This document shows, one piece after another, positions 28,521-38,019 of a stretch of DNA of 40,875 nt. The stretch is from Arcobacter sp. CECT 8986 (GTDB taxonomy: Bacteria; Campylobacterota; Campylobacteria; Campylobacterales; Arcobacteraceae): contig NZ_PDKG01000014.1 of assembly GCF_004116725.1 (NCBI RefSeq), positions 1 through 40,875 of the forward strand. Direction: 5' to 3'. The notes beneath the pieces are model-generated. The model did not search any database and was not told the DNA's origin. It saw only the letters and a program-made list of their open reading frames with translations. A program made the translations under genes and the position numbers. How positions within the stretch are numbered: position 1 is the stretch's first letter; the number at the start of each line of letters is the position of its first letter.

Positions 28521-28593
28521 AAGATTTTTTTAACTAATGTTGTTTTTATGACATATTTGATAAAGTTTTAATACACATAAATTAGGAGGAACA

Positions 28594-29337
28594 TTGAAAA
28601 ATTTTATTAGATTGGGACTTATGACGTTATTGTCTTTATTTATAATGTCAATATTTACAGGTTGTGGTGCTTTAACAACAGCAATAGAAAAAAGAAATCT
28701 TGATGTACAAACAAAAATGAGTGATTCAATTTTTTTAGAACCTGTAGAACCAGAGAAACAAATCGTATATGTTAGAGTTCGAAATACTACTGATAAAGAT
28801 ATCGATATTGAAAATGGAATAAAGCAAGCTTTTGAAAGTAGAGGTTTTAAAGTTACATTACATCCAACTAAAGCTGAGTTTATGGTTCAGGCTAATTTAT
28901 TACAAGTTGGTAAATCAGATCAAAAAAGTGCAACAAGAGCATTAGAATCAGGATTTGGTGGTGCAGTTCTTGGTGTTGGAGCAGTTGCTTTAAGTGGATC
29001 AAGAAGTGGTGGTTCTTATGCTGCAGGTGGAATTATAGGTGGTTTAATAGGAACTGTTACTGATGCTTTAGTAAAAGATGTTTACTATACAATGGTTACA
29101 GATGTAGAAATTAGACAAAGAGCTTCTAAAGATGAAATTATAGTTCAAAATGCAAGTGGTAGTTCTAAACAAGGTATTTCAGCAAATGTAAATCAAAATA
29201 TACAAACAAAAAATGCAAAATGGAAAATTTATAGAACAAGAATTGTAAGTACAGCAAATAAAATGAATTTAGAATTCAAAGAAGCAAAACCTAAATTAAT
29301 AGAAGGTTTAACTAGATCTATATCTGGTGTATTATAA
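28594..29337 (+). CDS. TraT-type outer-membrane lipoprotein
   Basis: 247-residue lipoprotein of the TraT complement-resistance/surface-exclusion family, best known from F-type plasmids. A signal peptide ends in the lipobox FTGC (Cys24). The body shows the family pattern VYVRVRNTTDKDIDI, a glycine-rich hydrophobic middle (about 123-160) and VEIRQRASKDEI. The start is TTG behind a perfect AGGAGG seven bases upstream; an ATG nine codons later would truncate the signal peptide. No conjugation genes are near, so this is a chromosomal homologue whose role is uncertain. Confidence 0.85.
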   Translation: MKNFIRLGLMTLLSLFIMSIFTGCGALTTAIEKRNLDVQTKMSDSIFLEPVEPEKQIVYVRVRNTTDKDIDIENGIKQAFESRGFKVTLHPTKAEFMVQANLLQVGKSDQKSATRALESGFGGAVLGVGAVALSGSRSGGSYAAGGIIGGLIGTVTDALVKDVYYTMVTDVEIRQRASKDEIIVQNASGSSKQGISANVNQNIQTKNAKWKIYRTRIVSTANKMNLEFKEAKPKLIEGLTRSISGVL

Positions 29338-29347
29338 CTTCCACAAT

Positions 29348-29378
29348 AATGAACTAGGCTAATAAAGCTTAGTTCATT
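29348..29378 (+). terminator. Hairpin after the TraT-type gene
   Basis: A stem of AATGAACTA-GCT with AGC-TAGTTCATT (one mismatch) lies 11 bases after the stop, but no T run follows. It may be a weak terminator or an mRNA 3' stabilising structure. Confidence 0.45.
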
Positions 29379-29453
29379 AAATAAACATTTCTTATTAACG
29401 ACATAAAAGCCCAATGATGGTAAAATCACTATAATAAAAAAATAGGGATTTTA

Positions 29454-30212
29454 ATGTCAAATTTAATTTCATCAAGTTCAACAAGAATAAAAACAGGAAT
29501 CGCTCTTGTTTTAGTATTACTTATAATTGGATACATTGATTCTTACTTTGTAACATGGTTATTTTTAGGTTCTCTTTTAATTATTGCTATTAAAGAATCT
29601 AATAAACTGTTTCATATTCAAAGTACTCAGATTTTTGTATATTCGACAATTTTATGGGCAGTAGCATATTTTTATCCATCTCCTGAAGATTTAGTTTTTG
29701 TATTAGGTGTAGTTTATGCATCTGTATTAGCATATACAAAAAATTTAAATAAAAAGATTTTCTTACCACTGCTATATCCAACAGCTTCGTTCTTATTTCT
29801 TTTAGCTTTATATAAAGAGTTTGGAATGCAAAGTCTACTTTGGTTATTAGTTGTTGTTGCTTTAACAGATACAGCAGCTTATTTTGTTGGTAAAGGGATT
29901 GGGAAAACAAAATTTTGTAAAACAAGTCCAAATAAAACATTAGAAGGTGTAGCTGGAGGAATTCTTTTTGGTTCTTTAATTGGTTCAATATTTGCACTTA
30001 GTGATTTAACTTTTGTACAAGCATTATTAATATCTTTTGTAGCTTCAATATCTTCTGTATTTGGAGATTTGTTTGAAAGTTATTTAAAAAGAGAAGCAAA
30101 AGTTAAAGATAGTGGAAGTTTTTTACCTGGACATGGTGGTATTTTAGATAGAACTGATGGGTATTTATTTGCCTCAATAATTATGTTAATTGTTTTAAGA
30201 GTAATAGATTGA
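29454..30212 (+). CDS. cdsA: Phosphatidate cytidylyltransferase
   Basis: 252-residue multi-helix inner-membrane enzyme making CDP-diacylglycerol from phosphatidate and CTP, the branch point of phospholipid synthesis. Its signature lies near the C-terminus: SVFGDLFESYLKREAKVKD followed by LPGHGGILDRTDGYLFA. A TAtAAT-like -10 occurs about 25 bases before the start. It overlaps dxr by 4 nt (TTGA), the usual cdsA-dxr pairing, and opens a seven-gene cluster. Confidence 0.96.
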   Translation: MSNLISSSSTRIKTGIALVLVLLIIGYIDSYFVTWLFLGSLLIIAIKESNKLFHIQSTQIFVYSTILWAVAYFYPSPEDLVFVLGVVYASVLAYTKNLNKKIFLPLLYPTASFLFLLALYKEFGMQSLLWLLVVVALTDTAAYFVGKGIGKTKFCKTSPNKTLEGVAGGILFGSLIGSIFALSDLTFVQALLISFVASISSVFGDLFESYLKREAKVKDSGSFLPGHGGILDRTDGYLFASIIMLIVLRVID

Positions 30213-31276
30213 TAGTTTTAGGTAGTACAGGATCAATTGGAGTAAATACTCTAAATATTGCAAGAAAATTTAATCTTGATGTTGAGGTTTTAGTTGCAGG
30301 TAAAAATATTAAACTTTTAAATGAACAAATAAAAGAGTTTAATCCAAAAAAAGTAGTAATAGCAAATAGTGAAGATATCTCTAATGTAAATCATAATGAC
30401 GTTAAAGCTGGCGAAACTACAATATTAGAAGTAATTGAAAACTCAAGCTCTAATATTGTAGTAAACGCATTAGTTGGATTTTTGGGATTAAGACCAACAT
30501 TAAAAGCAATTGAGTGTAAAAAAAGAGTTGCTTTAGCAAATAAAGAGTCTTTGGTTGTAGCAGGTAAATTTATAGACCAATCAAATTTAGTTGCAATTGA
30601 TAGTGAACACTTTGGACTTTGGTATTTAATTCAAGATAAAAAAATTGAGTCTTTGACTATCACTGCTAGTGGTGGTTCTTTTAGAGATTACCCTTTAGAA
30701 AAATTAAAAGATGTATCTGTAAAAGAAGCATTAAATCATCCAAATTGGTTAATGGGTAATAAAATTACAATTGATAGTGCAACAATGACTAATAAAATGT
30801 TTGAGTTATTAGAAGCAAAATGGCTATTTGATACAACAAATATAGATGCAATAATAGAGACAAAATCTTTAATTCATGCAATGGTTAATTTCAAAGATGG
30901 AAGTACTACTGCACATATTGCAAATGCTTCTATGCAACTTCCAATATCTTATGCTTTATTAGGGAAAGTTGATGAAAATATTTTAGAACACATTGATTTA
31001 GTAAAAATAGGTTCTTTAGAGTTTAAGAAAATTGAGCAAGAGAGATATCCAATTTGGCAACTAAGAAAAGATATACTAAAAAATCCAGATTTAGGTGTCG
31101 TTTTAAATGCAGCAAATGAAGTTGCAGTATCAAAATTTTTAAATAATGAAATAGCATTTTTAGATATATCTAAAATCTCAATTGACGCAATCAATAAATT
31201 CAATAATCCAACTATTAATAATATAGATGATATTTTTGCATTAGACAAAGAGATTAGGAATTATTGTGGAACTTGA
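30209..31276 (+). CDS. dxr: 1-deoxy-D-xylulose 5-phosphate reductoisomerase
   Basis: 355-residue cytosolic enzyme of the MEP isoprenoid pathway, converting DXP to MEP with NADPH. The NADPH-binding GSTGSIG starts at residue 5; NKESLVVAG, IDSEHFGLW (metal and substrate), SGGSFRDY, HPNWLMGNKITIDSATMTNK are all visible. The TTG start overlapping the cdsA stop places GSTGSIG at the normal distance from the N-terminus. Overlaps the next gene by 11 nt. Confidence 0.97.
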   Translation: MIVLGSTGSIGVNTLNIARKFNLDVEVLVAGKNIKLLNEQIKEFNPKKVVIANSEDISNVNHNDVKAGETTILEVIENSSSNIVVNALVGFLGLRPTLKAIECKKRVALANKESLVVAGKFIDQSNLVAIDSEHFGLWYLIQDKKIESLTITASGGSFRDYPLEKLKDVSVKEALNHPNWLMGNKITIDSATMTNKMFELLEAKWLFDTTNIDAIIETKSLIHAMVNFKDGSTTAHIANASMQLPISYALLGKVDENILEHIDLVKIGSLEFKKIEQERYPIWQLRKDILKNPDLGVVLNAANEVAVSKFLNNEIAFLDISKISIDAINKFNNPTINNIDDIFALDKEIRNYCGT

Positions 31277-31541
31277 TTTACTTATACCTTTTCTTATTTT
31301 AATAATTTTGGTAATATACTTAATATATACAAGAACAAAATTTGAAAAAGAGATATTAGACTCTTATGAAAATAAATTTGAAGAGTGGAAAAAACATAAT
31401 ACAAGTAATGAGCCGAAACAAGAGCATAAAGAACTTGTAGGTTTAGTTTTTAAAAAAGGTTATAAAGTAGAGATTGAACTTTTAAATGAAAGTGCAAAAA
31501 CTCAATTAGAAAAAGGTAAATTTAGTATAAAGGCTAAATAA
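31266..31541 (+). CDS. Small single-helix membrane protein, unknown
   Basis: 91 residues: one N-terminal membrane helix (about 4-22), then a charged stretch rich in Glu and Lys that is probably a coiled coil (about 25-60), and a short C-terminal part. Overlap of 11 nt with dxr and one base with the next gene shows it belongs to the operon and supports it as real. No family recognised. Confidence 0.75.
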   Translation: MELDLLIPFLILIILVIYLIYTRTKFEKEILDSYENKFEEWKKHNTSNEPKQEHKELVGLVFKKGYKVEIELLNESAKTQLEKGKFSIKAK

Positions 31542-31969
31542 TGAAACTACTATTTTTCCTATTTGTTTCTACATTTTTGTATGCAAATAGTTTTGAAAGA
31601 ATTAATAATCTTGATATTGTTGTAGATAGAACAGCTAAAATTATGTGGCAAGATAATATTGATGTGGTAAAGGTGCGAAAAACTCACCAAGAAGCAGAAG
31701 ATTATTGTGAAAATTTACAAATAGGAACTTTTTCAAACTGGAGATTACCAACAATTGAAGAGTTTAAACTAATTGTTAATAAAAAAAATAAAAAGAATTT
31801 TATAAATAGAAAGTTTAAATATAATTTGCCAGATGGTTATTGGGCAAGTAAAGCTCATTGGAGAACATTGTGGTATTATGCTGATTATATGCACTTTATA
31901 AGTGGAACAGCATATTATGATAGTAGACATAAAAATAAATATATTAGATGTGTAAAAGATTTAAAATAA
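31541..31969 (+). CDS. Exported DUF1566 (Lcl-like) protein
   Basis: 142 residues with a signal peptide (about 1-15, cleavage near LYA-NS). The mature part has the DUF1566 pattern: a TAKIMWQDN strand early, then AEDYCENLQIGTFSNWRLPTIEEFKLIV, and WASKAHWR with a final YIRCVKD. Such proteins are secreted or periplasmic and of unknown function. It overlaps the preceding gene by one base. Its presence in a cdsA-dxr-tsaD cluster is probably not functional. Confidence 0.8.
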   Translation: MKLLFFLFVSTFLYANSFERINNLDIVVDRTAKIMWQDNIDVVKVRKTHQEAEDYCENLQIGTFSNWRLPTIEEFKLIVNKKNKKNFINRKFKYNLPDGYWASKAHWRTLWYYADYMHFISGTAYYDSRHKNKYIRCVKDLK

Positions 31970-31977
31970 GGATGTAG

Positions 31978-32538
31978 ATGAATAAAAGAGTTTTGATATT
32001 ACATGGATTAAATGGAAGTGACTATCCACATTGGCAAGCACATTTAGCTGCTGATTTAATTAAAGAAAATTATATTGTATCATTCCCATCATTCCCATCA
32101 AGAAATAATCCAAACTTTAAAGAGTGGAAAGAGACTTTAAAAAAAGAGATTGAACACTTTAAACCTCAAATAGTTGTTTGTCATTCATTGGCTAATATTC
32201 TATGGTTTCATATATGTGATGAACTAAATATTAAACTTGATAAATTAATGTTAGTTGCTCCTGTTAGAAAAGATTGTAATCTAGAACAAATAAAAGAGTT
32301 TTTCCCATATAAAGCACCAAAAGATTTAAAAGCAAAAGAAGTGATAATGGCTGCTTCAACAAATGATCCTTACATGAGTATAGAAGAAGCTGTCGAATTA
32401 CAACAAGAGTTAAATGTAGGAATGAAAATAATGGAAAATGCAGGACATATAAATGCTGATTCTGGTTTTGGTAAATTAGATTGTGCATTAGATTGGATAA
32501 AAAGAGAAGAAGAGTGTAATCAAGGAGAAGATAATTGA
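31978..32538 (+). CDS. Alpha/beta hydrolase of the RBBP9/YdeN family
   Basis: 186-residue serine hydrolase. The catalytic triad can be proposed: Ser70 in VVCHSLAN, Asp130 in ASTNDPYMS and His157 in [12 protein letters not shown]. The early motif [17 protein letters not shown] is typical of the YdeN/RBBP9 group. Cytosolic; substrate unknown. GGATGTAG lies before the ATG, and the stop overlaps the tsaD start by 4 nt. Confidence 0.88.
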   Translation: MNKRVLILHGLNGSDYPHWQAHLAADLIKENYIVSFPSFPSRNNPNFKEWKETLKKEIEHFKPQIVVCHSLANILWFHICDELNIKLDKLMLVAPVRKDCNLEQIKEFFPYKAPKDLKAKEVIMAASTNDPYMSIEEAVELQQELNVGMKIMENAGHINADSGFGKLDCALDWIKREEECNQGEDN

Positions 32539-33527
32539 TATTAAGTATAGAATCTTCTTGTGATGATAGCTCTATTGCAATTACAGATACAAAAACAAAA
32601 AAATTAATTTATCACAAAAAAATTTCTCAAGAAATACAGCATAGCAGTTACGGTGGAGTTGTGCCGGAGCTTGCTGCTAGACTTCATATTGAAGCTTTAC
32701 CTAAAATTTTAGAAGAGACAAAAGAGTATTTCCCTAAACTAAAAGCAATTGCAGTTACTAATGCTCCTGGATTATCTGTTACATTAATGGAAGGTGTAAC
32801 AATGGCAAAAGCATTAGCCTTATCTTTAGATTTACCATTAATTGCAGTAAACCACCTAAAAGGTCACATCTATTCACTTTTTATTGAAAAAGATGAAGTT
32901 CTACCTTGTACAATATTATTAGTTTCAGGTGGACATACTCAAGTTATTGAAGCATCTTCTTTTAATGATATGAAAATTATTGCAACAACTTTAGATGATA
33001 GTTTTGGTGAGAGTTTTGATAAAGTATCAAAAATGATGGGATTGGGATATCCTGGAGGACCAATTGTTCAAGAATATGCATCAAAAGGTGATGAAAATAG
33101 ATTTGATTTTCCTATTCCTTTAAGACAAAGTCCAAATATTGAGTTTAGTTACTCAGGATTAAAAAATGCTGTAAGACTTGAAATAGAAAAAATTGGTGAG
33201 TTAAGTGAACAAGATAAAGCAGATATTTGTGCTTGTTTTCAAAAAACAGCAGTAGCTCATATCATGCAAAAAATAAAAAAATATTTTAAAAAGAGTATTC
33301 CTTCAAATTTTGCAATTGTTGGTGGAGCAAGTGCAAATATATATCTTAGAACACAAATAGAAGAACTTTGTAATAAACATAATACAAAACTTCATTTAAG
33401 CCAATTAAAATACTGTTCAGATAATGCTGCAATGATTGGAAGAGTTGCATTAGAACAGTTTAAAATAGAAGATTTTACAAAAATTGAAGATATTGATATC
33501 CAAACAAGAATAAAGGTTTTTAAATAA
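32535..33527 (+). CDS. tsaD: tRNA N6-adenosine threonylcarbamoyltransferase TsaD
   Basis: 330-residue ASKHA-fold enzyme that, with TsaB and TsaE, makes t6A37 in tRNAs reading ANN codons; cytosolic. Metal ligands His107 and His111 are in [19 protein letters not shown] at the N-terminus, [20 protein letters not shown] and [10 protein letters not shown] are all present. The start is TTG with AAGGAG upstream, overlapping the hydrolase stop (TTGA). It overlaps the next gene by one base. Confidence 0.97.
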   Translation: MILSIESSCDDSSIAITDTKTKKLIYHKKISQEIQHSSYGGVVPELAARLHIEALPKILEETKEYFPKLKAIAVTNAPGLSVTLMEGVTMAKALALSLDLPLIAVNHLKGHIYSLFIEKDEVLPCTILLVSGGHTQVIEASSFNDMKIIATTLDDSFGESFDKVSKMMGLGYPGGPIVQEYASKGDENRFDFPIPLRQSPNIEFSYSGLKNAVRLEIEKIGELSEQDKADICACFQKTAVAHIMQKIKKYFKKSIPSNFAIVGGASANIYLRTQIEELCNKHNTKLHLSQLKYCSDNAAMIGRVALEQFKIEDFTKIEDIDIQTRIKVFK

Positions 33528-33844
33528 TGTTTGAAATGGGTGCAAAACTTGAAGATGGTATTTTTGATACTAAAAAAGAAGATAAAAATAAAAAGAAATC
33601 AAATCATATTGAACCAAAAAATAACCATCAGTTAGTATTTACTTTTGAAAAAAGAAGAGGTAAACCTGTAACTTTAGTTGGAAGATTTTATTTATCCGAT
33701 AGTGATAAAAAAGATGTTTTAAAACTACTAAAGAAAAAGTTAGCTTGTGGTGGAAGTATAAAAGATGAATGGATTGAACTTCAAGGTGATGTGAAAGATA
33801 AAATAAAAGTTATTTTAGAAAAAGAGGGTTGGAAGTTTAAATAA
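33527..33844 (+). CDS. SUI1/YciH-type translation factor
   Basis: 105-residue protein with an unstructured Lys-rich N-terminus (about 1-35) and a SUI1/eIF1-like domain: FTFEKRRGKPVTLVGRF, then KKLACGGSIKDEWIELQGD and KIKVILEKEGWKFK. These are the classic eIF1/YciH blocks. Bacterial YciH is thought to act on initiation fidelity or under stress; its role is not settled. It ends the cdsA-to-tsaD cluster and shares a bidirectional terminator with the convergent symporter. Confidence 0.92.
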   Translation: MFEMGAKLEDGIFDTKKEDKNKKKSNHIEPKNNHQLVFTFEKRRGKPVTLVGRFYLSDSDKKDVLKLLKKKLACGGSIKDEWIELQGDVKDKIKVILEKEGWKFK

Positions 33845-33867
33845 TAAGAGGAAGTCCTCTTATTATT
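33840..33867. terminator. Bidirectional terminator
   Basis: A 12-bp perfect stem AATAATAAGAGG/CCTCTTATTATT with loop AAGT overlaps the stop codons of both convergent genes. T-rich 3' arms exist on both strands. Confidence 0.8.
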
Positions 33868-35278
33868 TTGTCCAGATTGTAGTATCAATTTTATCTTTTA
33901 ATTCTGGATAATTTTTAGCTTCAAAAGTTGGGTCTTCCCCTCTTTGTCTTTGCTCAATATAATCTTTAGTTAATTTAACAACAGTACCAGAAAGTAAAAC
34001 AATAGCGATTAAGTTTACTGTTGCCATTAATCCCATTGCTGCATCTGCTGCATTAAATACAGTTTGAACTTTTTCATAAGAACCCCAAATTACCATTAAA
34101 ATAGCTGCAATTCTTAATAAGAAAATCCATAATTTTTTACCAGCACCTAAATAAGTAAGTGCATTTTCTGCATATGTATAGTTACCAATAATTGAAGTAA
34201 ATGCAAAGAATAAAATAGCAATTGCTACAAAGTATTTACCTGCTTCACCAATATGTACTGTAAGTGCAGCTTGAGTAAGTTCAATTCCTTTTACTCCAGA
34301 ACCTGGTTCTAAAACACCTGCAAGTAAAATCATAATAGCAGTTGCTGTACAAATTAATAGTGTATCAATAAAAACACCTAATGCTTGAACAAAACCTTGT
34401 GAAGAAGGGTGATGTGGAGTAGGAGTTGCAACTGCTGCAATATTTGGTGCAGAACCCATACCAGCTTCATTTGAAAATAGTCCTCTTTTTACACCATTTA
34501 ATAATGCTGCAATAACACCACCAGCAATACCACCAGCTGCTTCTTGAAGACCAAACGCACTTTTAACTATTAGTGCAAGAATACCAGGAACCGCATCATA
34601 ATTTACAATCATAGTAAAGATTGCAAGAAGTAAATAAACTATAGCCATAAAAGGAACAACAATCTCAGCAATTTTAGCAATACCTTTTATCCCTCCAAAA
34701 ATTACAAGACCAGCAACAATTGCAATTGTATATCCAACATACATTTTATCAATATCAAAAGCAGAACTTACTGCACCTGCAATTGAGTTTGCTTGTACTG
34801 CATTAAAAATAAGACCAAATGCAATAATTAAACTAATTGAAAAAATTGCTGCAAGAACAGGAGATTTTAGACCTTTAGCGATATAAAAAGCAGGTCCTCC
34901 TCTATATTGGTCATTTTCATCTTTAACTTTGTATAATTGAGCAAGTGTACTCTCTGCATATGCAGTAGCCATACCAACTAAGGCAACTACCCACATCCAA
35001 AAAATTGCTCCCGCTCCACCAAAATAAAGTGCAACAGCAACACCAGCAAGGTTTCCTGTTCCAACTCTTGATGCAAGTGAAATAGTTAAAGCTTGTAATG
35101 GAGAGATTCCAGATTCATCAGTCTCATCTTTATCAAAAACTGATTTGAACATCTCTTTAAAATGAACAAATTGTATAAATTTAAGTCTAATAGTGAAATA
35201 TAATCCTACTGTTAATAAACCGTAGATTAGAATATAACCCCAAAAGATATCATTTAAAAAGTCTATTACTTCATTCAT
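33863..35278 (-). CDS. Alanine/amino acid:cation symporter (AGCS family)
   Basis: 471-residue inner-membrane carrier with about ten or more helices. AGCS signatures: SLASRVGTGNLAGVAVALYFGG near residue 68, the MWVVALVGMATAYAES segment, and RGLFSNEAGMGSAPNIAA near 270. The family imports alanine or glycine with Na+. The stand-alone gene has a 187-nt divergent region shared with nnrDE. Substrate is inferred from the family. Confidence 0.93.
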   Translation of the reverse strand: MNEVIDFLNDIFWGYILIYGLLTVGLYFTIRLKFIQFVHFKEMFKSVFDKDETDESGISPLQALTISLASRVGTGNLAGVAVALYFGGAGAIFWMWVVALVGMATAYAESTLAQLYKVKDENDQYRGGPAFYIAKGLKSPVLAAIFSISLIIAFGLIFNAVQANSIAGAVSSAFDIDKMYVGYTIAIVAGLVIFGGIKGIAKIAEIVVPFMAIVYLLLAIFTMIVNYDAVPGILALIVKSAFGLQEAAGGIAGGVIAALLNGVKRGLFSNEAGMGSAPNIAAVATPTPHHPSSQGFVQALGVFIDTLLICTATAIMILLAGVLEPGSGVKGIELTQAALTVHIGEAGKYFVAIAILFFAFTSIIGNYTYAENALTYLGAGKKLWIFLLRIAAILMVIWGSYEKVQTVFNAADAAMGLMATVNLIAIVLLSGTVVKLTKDYIEQRQRGEDPTFEAKNYPELKDKIDTTIWTK

Positions 35279-35465
35279 ATAATGATTCCTTTTTATTAAA
35301 TGTCATATATAATACAAAAATATAACTTATATGTAATTAATATGAAACATTAATGTAAAAAAATGACACTAAAAATGTCTTTTTGTTACATGCTTTGATT
35401 TATATATAATAAAGAATTTTATTAAAATTTAATATAATTAATAATCTCAATATAAAAGAGTAAAT

Positions 35466-36866
35466 ATGAAAAAAGTATTTAATGAAGTTTCATCTTTAGA
35501 TAAAAAGTGTTATGAAAAATATCTTTTAAGTGAAGAAATTTTAATGGAACATGCTGCTTTATCTTTAAAAAAAGAGATTGAAAAAAAAGTAAAAAATCAT
35601 AATAGCAATATTTTAATTGTTTGTGGAGTTGGAAATAATGGAGCAGATGGAATTACTCTTGCTAGACTTCTTCAAAATAGATATAAAAATGTAATGTTAT
35701 ATCTGCCTTTTGGTGCAAAATCAAATATGGCAAAAATTCAATTAAATAGAGTTAATACTTTAAATATAAAACAAATTGAAACAATAGAAAATATAAATAA
35801 TATTGAGTTAGTAGTAGATTGTTTATTTGGAAGCGGATTAAATAAACCATTAAATAATGAAGCAAAAAAAATAATAGAAGATTTAAATAGTATCAATGCT
35901 AAAAAAATTTCATGTGATATTCCTAGTGGAATAAATAGTGAAGGTTATATTTATGATATAGCATTTAAAGCAGATACTACTATTACAATGGGAGCCTTAA
36001 AAATCTCACTTTTTTCAGATATTGCAAAAGAGTATATAGGAAAATTAAAAGTTGCAAATCTAGGAGTTAGTGATGAACTTTATGAAGAACAAACAGATAC
36101 TTATCTTTTAGAAAAATCAGATTTACAATTACCATTGAGAAAAGAAGTTAATTCTCATAAAGGTACTTTTGGACATGCGTGTATTGTAATTGGTTCTAAA
36201 AAAGGTGCAGGAATACTTGCAAGTGATGCTGCATTTAATTTTGGTGCAGGATTAGTAACTGCAATGGTTCATGAAGAGATACAAATGCCTTATTATCTTA
36301 TGCAATCGCATACAATTCCTAAAAATACAACAGCAATTGCTATTGGTATGGGATTAGGAATATATGATAAAGAAGAGATTAAAAAAATCTTAGATTTAAA
36401 AATAAAAAAAGTAATTGATGCAGATTTATTTTATGATGAGATAATTTTAGATTATTTAGATGAAAATTTAGTTTTAACTCCTCATCCAAAAGAGTTTTGC
36501 TCATTACTTAACTTAACAAAGATTGCAAATATTGATGTTAAACAATTGCAAGAAAATAGAATAAAATATGTAAAAGAGTTTAGTTTAAAATATCCTAAAA
36601 CTACACTTCTTTTAAAAGGTGCAAATGTAATTATTGCTCAAGATAAAAAAATATATATAAATACTTTTGGTTCAACAGCATTGAGCAAAGGTGGAAGTGG
36701 AGATATATTAAGTGGTTTAATCGTATCTTTATTAGCACAAGGCTATAGTTGCAAACAAAGTGCAATTAATGCCTCTTTAGCTCATACAATTGCAGCAAAA
36801 AAATACAAATATAATAACTATTCATTAACACCAAATGATTTAATAAAAGGAATAAAAAATATATGA
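35466..36866 (+). CDS. nnrD: Bifunctional NAD(P)H-hydrate epimerase / dehydratase
   Basis: 466-residue fused repair enzyme for damaged NAD(P)H hydrates. The N-terminal epimerase (NnrE, about 1-210) has GVGNNGADGITLARLL and CDIPSGINSEG; the C-terminal ADP-dependent dehydratase (NnrD, about 225-466) has LTPHPKEFCSLL and the nucleotide motif ALSKGGSGDILSGLIVSLLAQG. It overlaps cutA by 4 nt and opens the nnrDE-cutA-thiG run. Confidence 0.95.
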   Translation: MKKVFNEVSSLDKKCYEKYLLSEEILMEHAALSLKKEIEKKVKNHNSNILIVCGVGNNGADGITLARLLQNRYKNVMLYLPFGAKSNMAKIQLNRVNTLNIKQIETIENINNIELVVDCLFGSGLNKPLNNEAKKIIEDLNSINAKKISCDIPSGINSEGYIYDIAFKADTTITMGALKISLFSDIAKEYIGKLKVANLGVSDELYEEQTDTYLLEKSDLQLPLRKEVNSHKGTFGHACIVIGSKKGAGILASDAAFNFGAGLVTAMVHEEIQMPYYLMQSHTIPKNTTAIAIGMGLGIYDKEEIKKILDLKIKKVIDADLFYDEIILDYLDENLVLTPHPKEFCSLLNLTKIANIDVKQLQENRIKYVKEFSLKYPKTTLLLKGANVIIAQDKKIYINTFGSTALSKGGSGDILSGLIVSLLAQGYSCKQSAINASLAHTIAAKKYKYNNYSLTPNDLIKGIKNI

Positions 36867-37171
36867 AAGCTATCATAGTTCAAACGACTACGAATAACAT
36901 AAAAGAAGCAAAGAAAATTGCAAAGATTCTACTTGAAAAAAATTTGGCTGCGTGTATTCATGTCTCAGCAGTTGATTCTTTATACACATGGAATAATGAG
37001 TTTTGTGAAGAAGTAGAATACCTTTTAAATATAAAAACTAAAAAAGAAAACTTTAAAAAAATCAAAAGGAAAATCAAAGAATTACATAGCTATGATGTGC
37101 CCGAAATTGTAAGCTTCAAGATTGATGAGTTAAGCAAAGATTATGAAAAATTTATTGAAGAGAATTGTTAA
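36863..37171 (+). CDS. cutA: CutA divalent-cation tolerance protein
   Basis: 102-residue trimeric PII-like protein. ATTTNNIKEAKKIAKILLEK-type start, the LAACIHV strand, YTWNNEFCEEVEYLLNIKT and the YDVPEIVSFKI end are typical. Linked to copper tolerance in E. coli, but its true function is unclear. Translation is coupled to nnrDE by the ATGA overlap. Confidence 0.93.
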   Translation: MKAIIVQTTTNNIKEAKKIAKILLEKNLAACIHVSAVDSLYTWNNEFCEEVEYLLNIKTKKENFKKIKRKIKELHSYDVPEIVSFKIDELSKDYEKFIEENC

Positions 37172-37206
37172 ATAAAATTAATAATGAATATTAAAGGATA
37201 ATTAAA

Positions 37207-37986
37207 ATGAGCAATATTTTAAAAATAGGTAAATATGAATTTAATAGTAGATTGATTGTTGGTTCTGGAAAGTATGATAGTTTCCAAACAACAAAAGATG
37301 CTACATTAGCAAGTGGAAGTGAATTAATTACTGTTGCTATTAGAAGAGTAAATATTACTAACCCAAATGAAGAAAATTTATTGGATTATTTTAAAGATAC
37401 AAATGTAAAATTATTACCAAATAGTGCAGGATGTTTTACAGCAGATGAGGCAATTACTACATTTAGACTTATGAGAGAAGCAACTGGAATTGATTTAATT
37501 AAATTAGAAGTAATTGGAGATGCTCAAAAAACATTATATCCAGATGTTATTGAGACAATAAAAGCTTGTGAAATCTTAAAAAAAGAGGGTTTCACAATTA
37601 TGGCATATACAAATGATGACCCAATTATTGCAAAAAGATTAGAAAATGCAGGTGCTGATGCAATTATGCCTTTAGCTGCACCAATTGGTTCTGGACTTGG
37701 TATTCAAAATAGATATAATGTAGCTTTTATAAAAGATGCAGTTAACGTACCAGTTATTGTTGATGCAGGAGTAGGGTGTGCAAGTGATGCAGCAATTGCA
37801 ATGGAATTAGGAGCAGATGCAGTTCTTACAAATACAGCAATTGCACAAGCAAAAGACCCAATTAAAATGGCAGAAGCAATGAAATATGCAGTAATTGCAG
37901 GAAGAATGGGATATGAAGCAGGAAGAATTCCTAAAAAACCATATGCAACTGCAAGTTCACCAGTTGATGGATTAATTCAATTTTAA
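37207..37986 (+). CDS. thiG: Thiazole synthase ThiG
   Basis: 259-residue TIM-barrel enzyme building the thiazole of thiamine from DXP, ThiS-thiocarboxylate and dehydroglycine. The Schiff-base Lys99 lies in [33 protein letters not shown] and [11 protein letters not shown] mark substrate and phosphate loops. AAAGGATAATTAAA precedes the ATG. The usual thiS, thiF and thiH neighbours and a TPP riboswitch are absent. Its substrate DXP is also used by dxr in this window. Confidence 0.96.
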   Translation: MSNILKIGKYEFNSRLIVGSGKYDSFQTTKDATLASGSELITVAIRRVNITNPNEENLLDYFKDTNVKLLPNSAGCFTADEAITTFRLMREATGIDLIKLEVIGDAQKTLYPDVIETIKACEILKKEGFTIMAYTNDDPIIAKRLENAGADAIMPLAAPIGSGLGIQNRYNVAFIKDAVNVPVIVDAGVGCASDAAIAMELGADAVLTNTAIAQAKDPIKMAEAMKYAVIAGRMGYEAGRIPKKPYATASSPVDGLIQF

Positions 37987-37993
37987 TATAATT

Positions 37994-38019
37994 ATGGGCT
38001 TCTTATAAAAGAAGTCCAT
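37994..38019. terminator. Hairpin between thiG and azlD
   Basis: An 11-bp stem ATGGGCTTCTT/AAGAAGTCCAT (one G-U) with loop ATAA sits in the short gap and overlaps the azlD stop. T runs are weak on both strands; likely a shared terminator. Confidence 0.5.

Noticed and set aside
28594-29337. Remnant of a conjugative plasmid around the TraT-type gene
   Set aside because: No relaxase, pilus or replication gene, no attachment repeats and no change in base composition nearby.
29599-29997. 132-codon minus-strand frame opposite cdsA
   Set aside because: Composition is that of the antisense of a membrane protein gene; cdsA on plus is unambiguous.
37172-37206. TPP riboswitch before thiG
   Set aside because: The gap is only 35 bases and lacks the conserved THI-box sequences.
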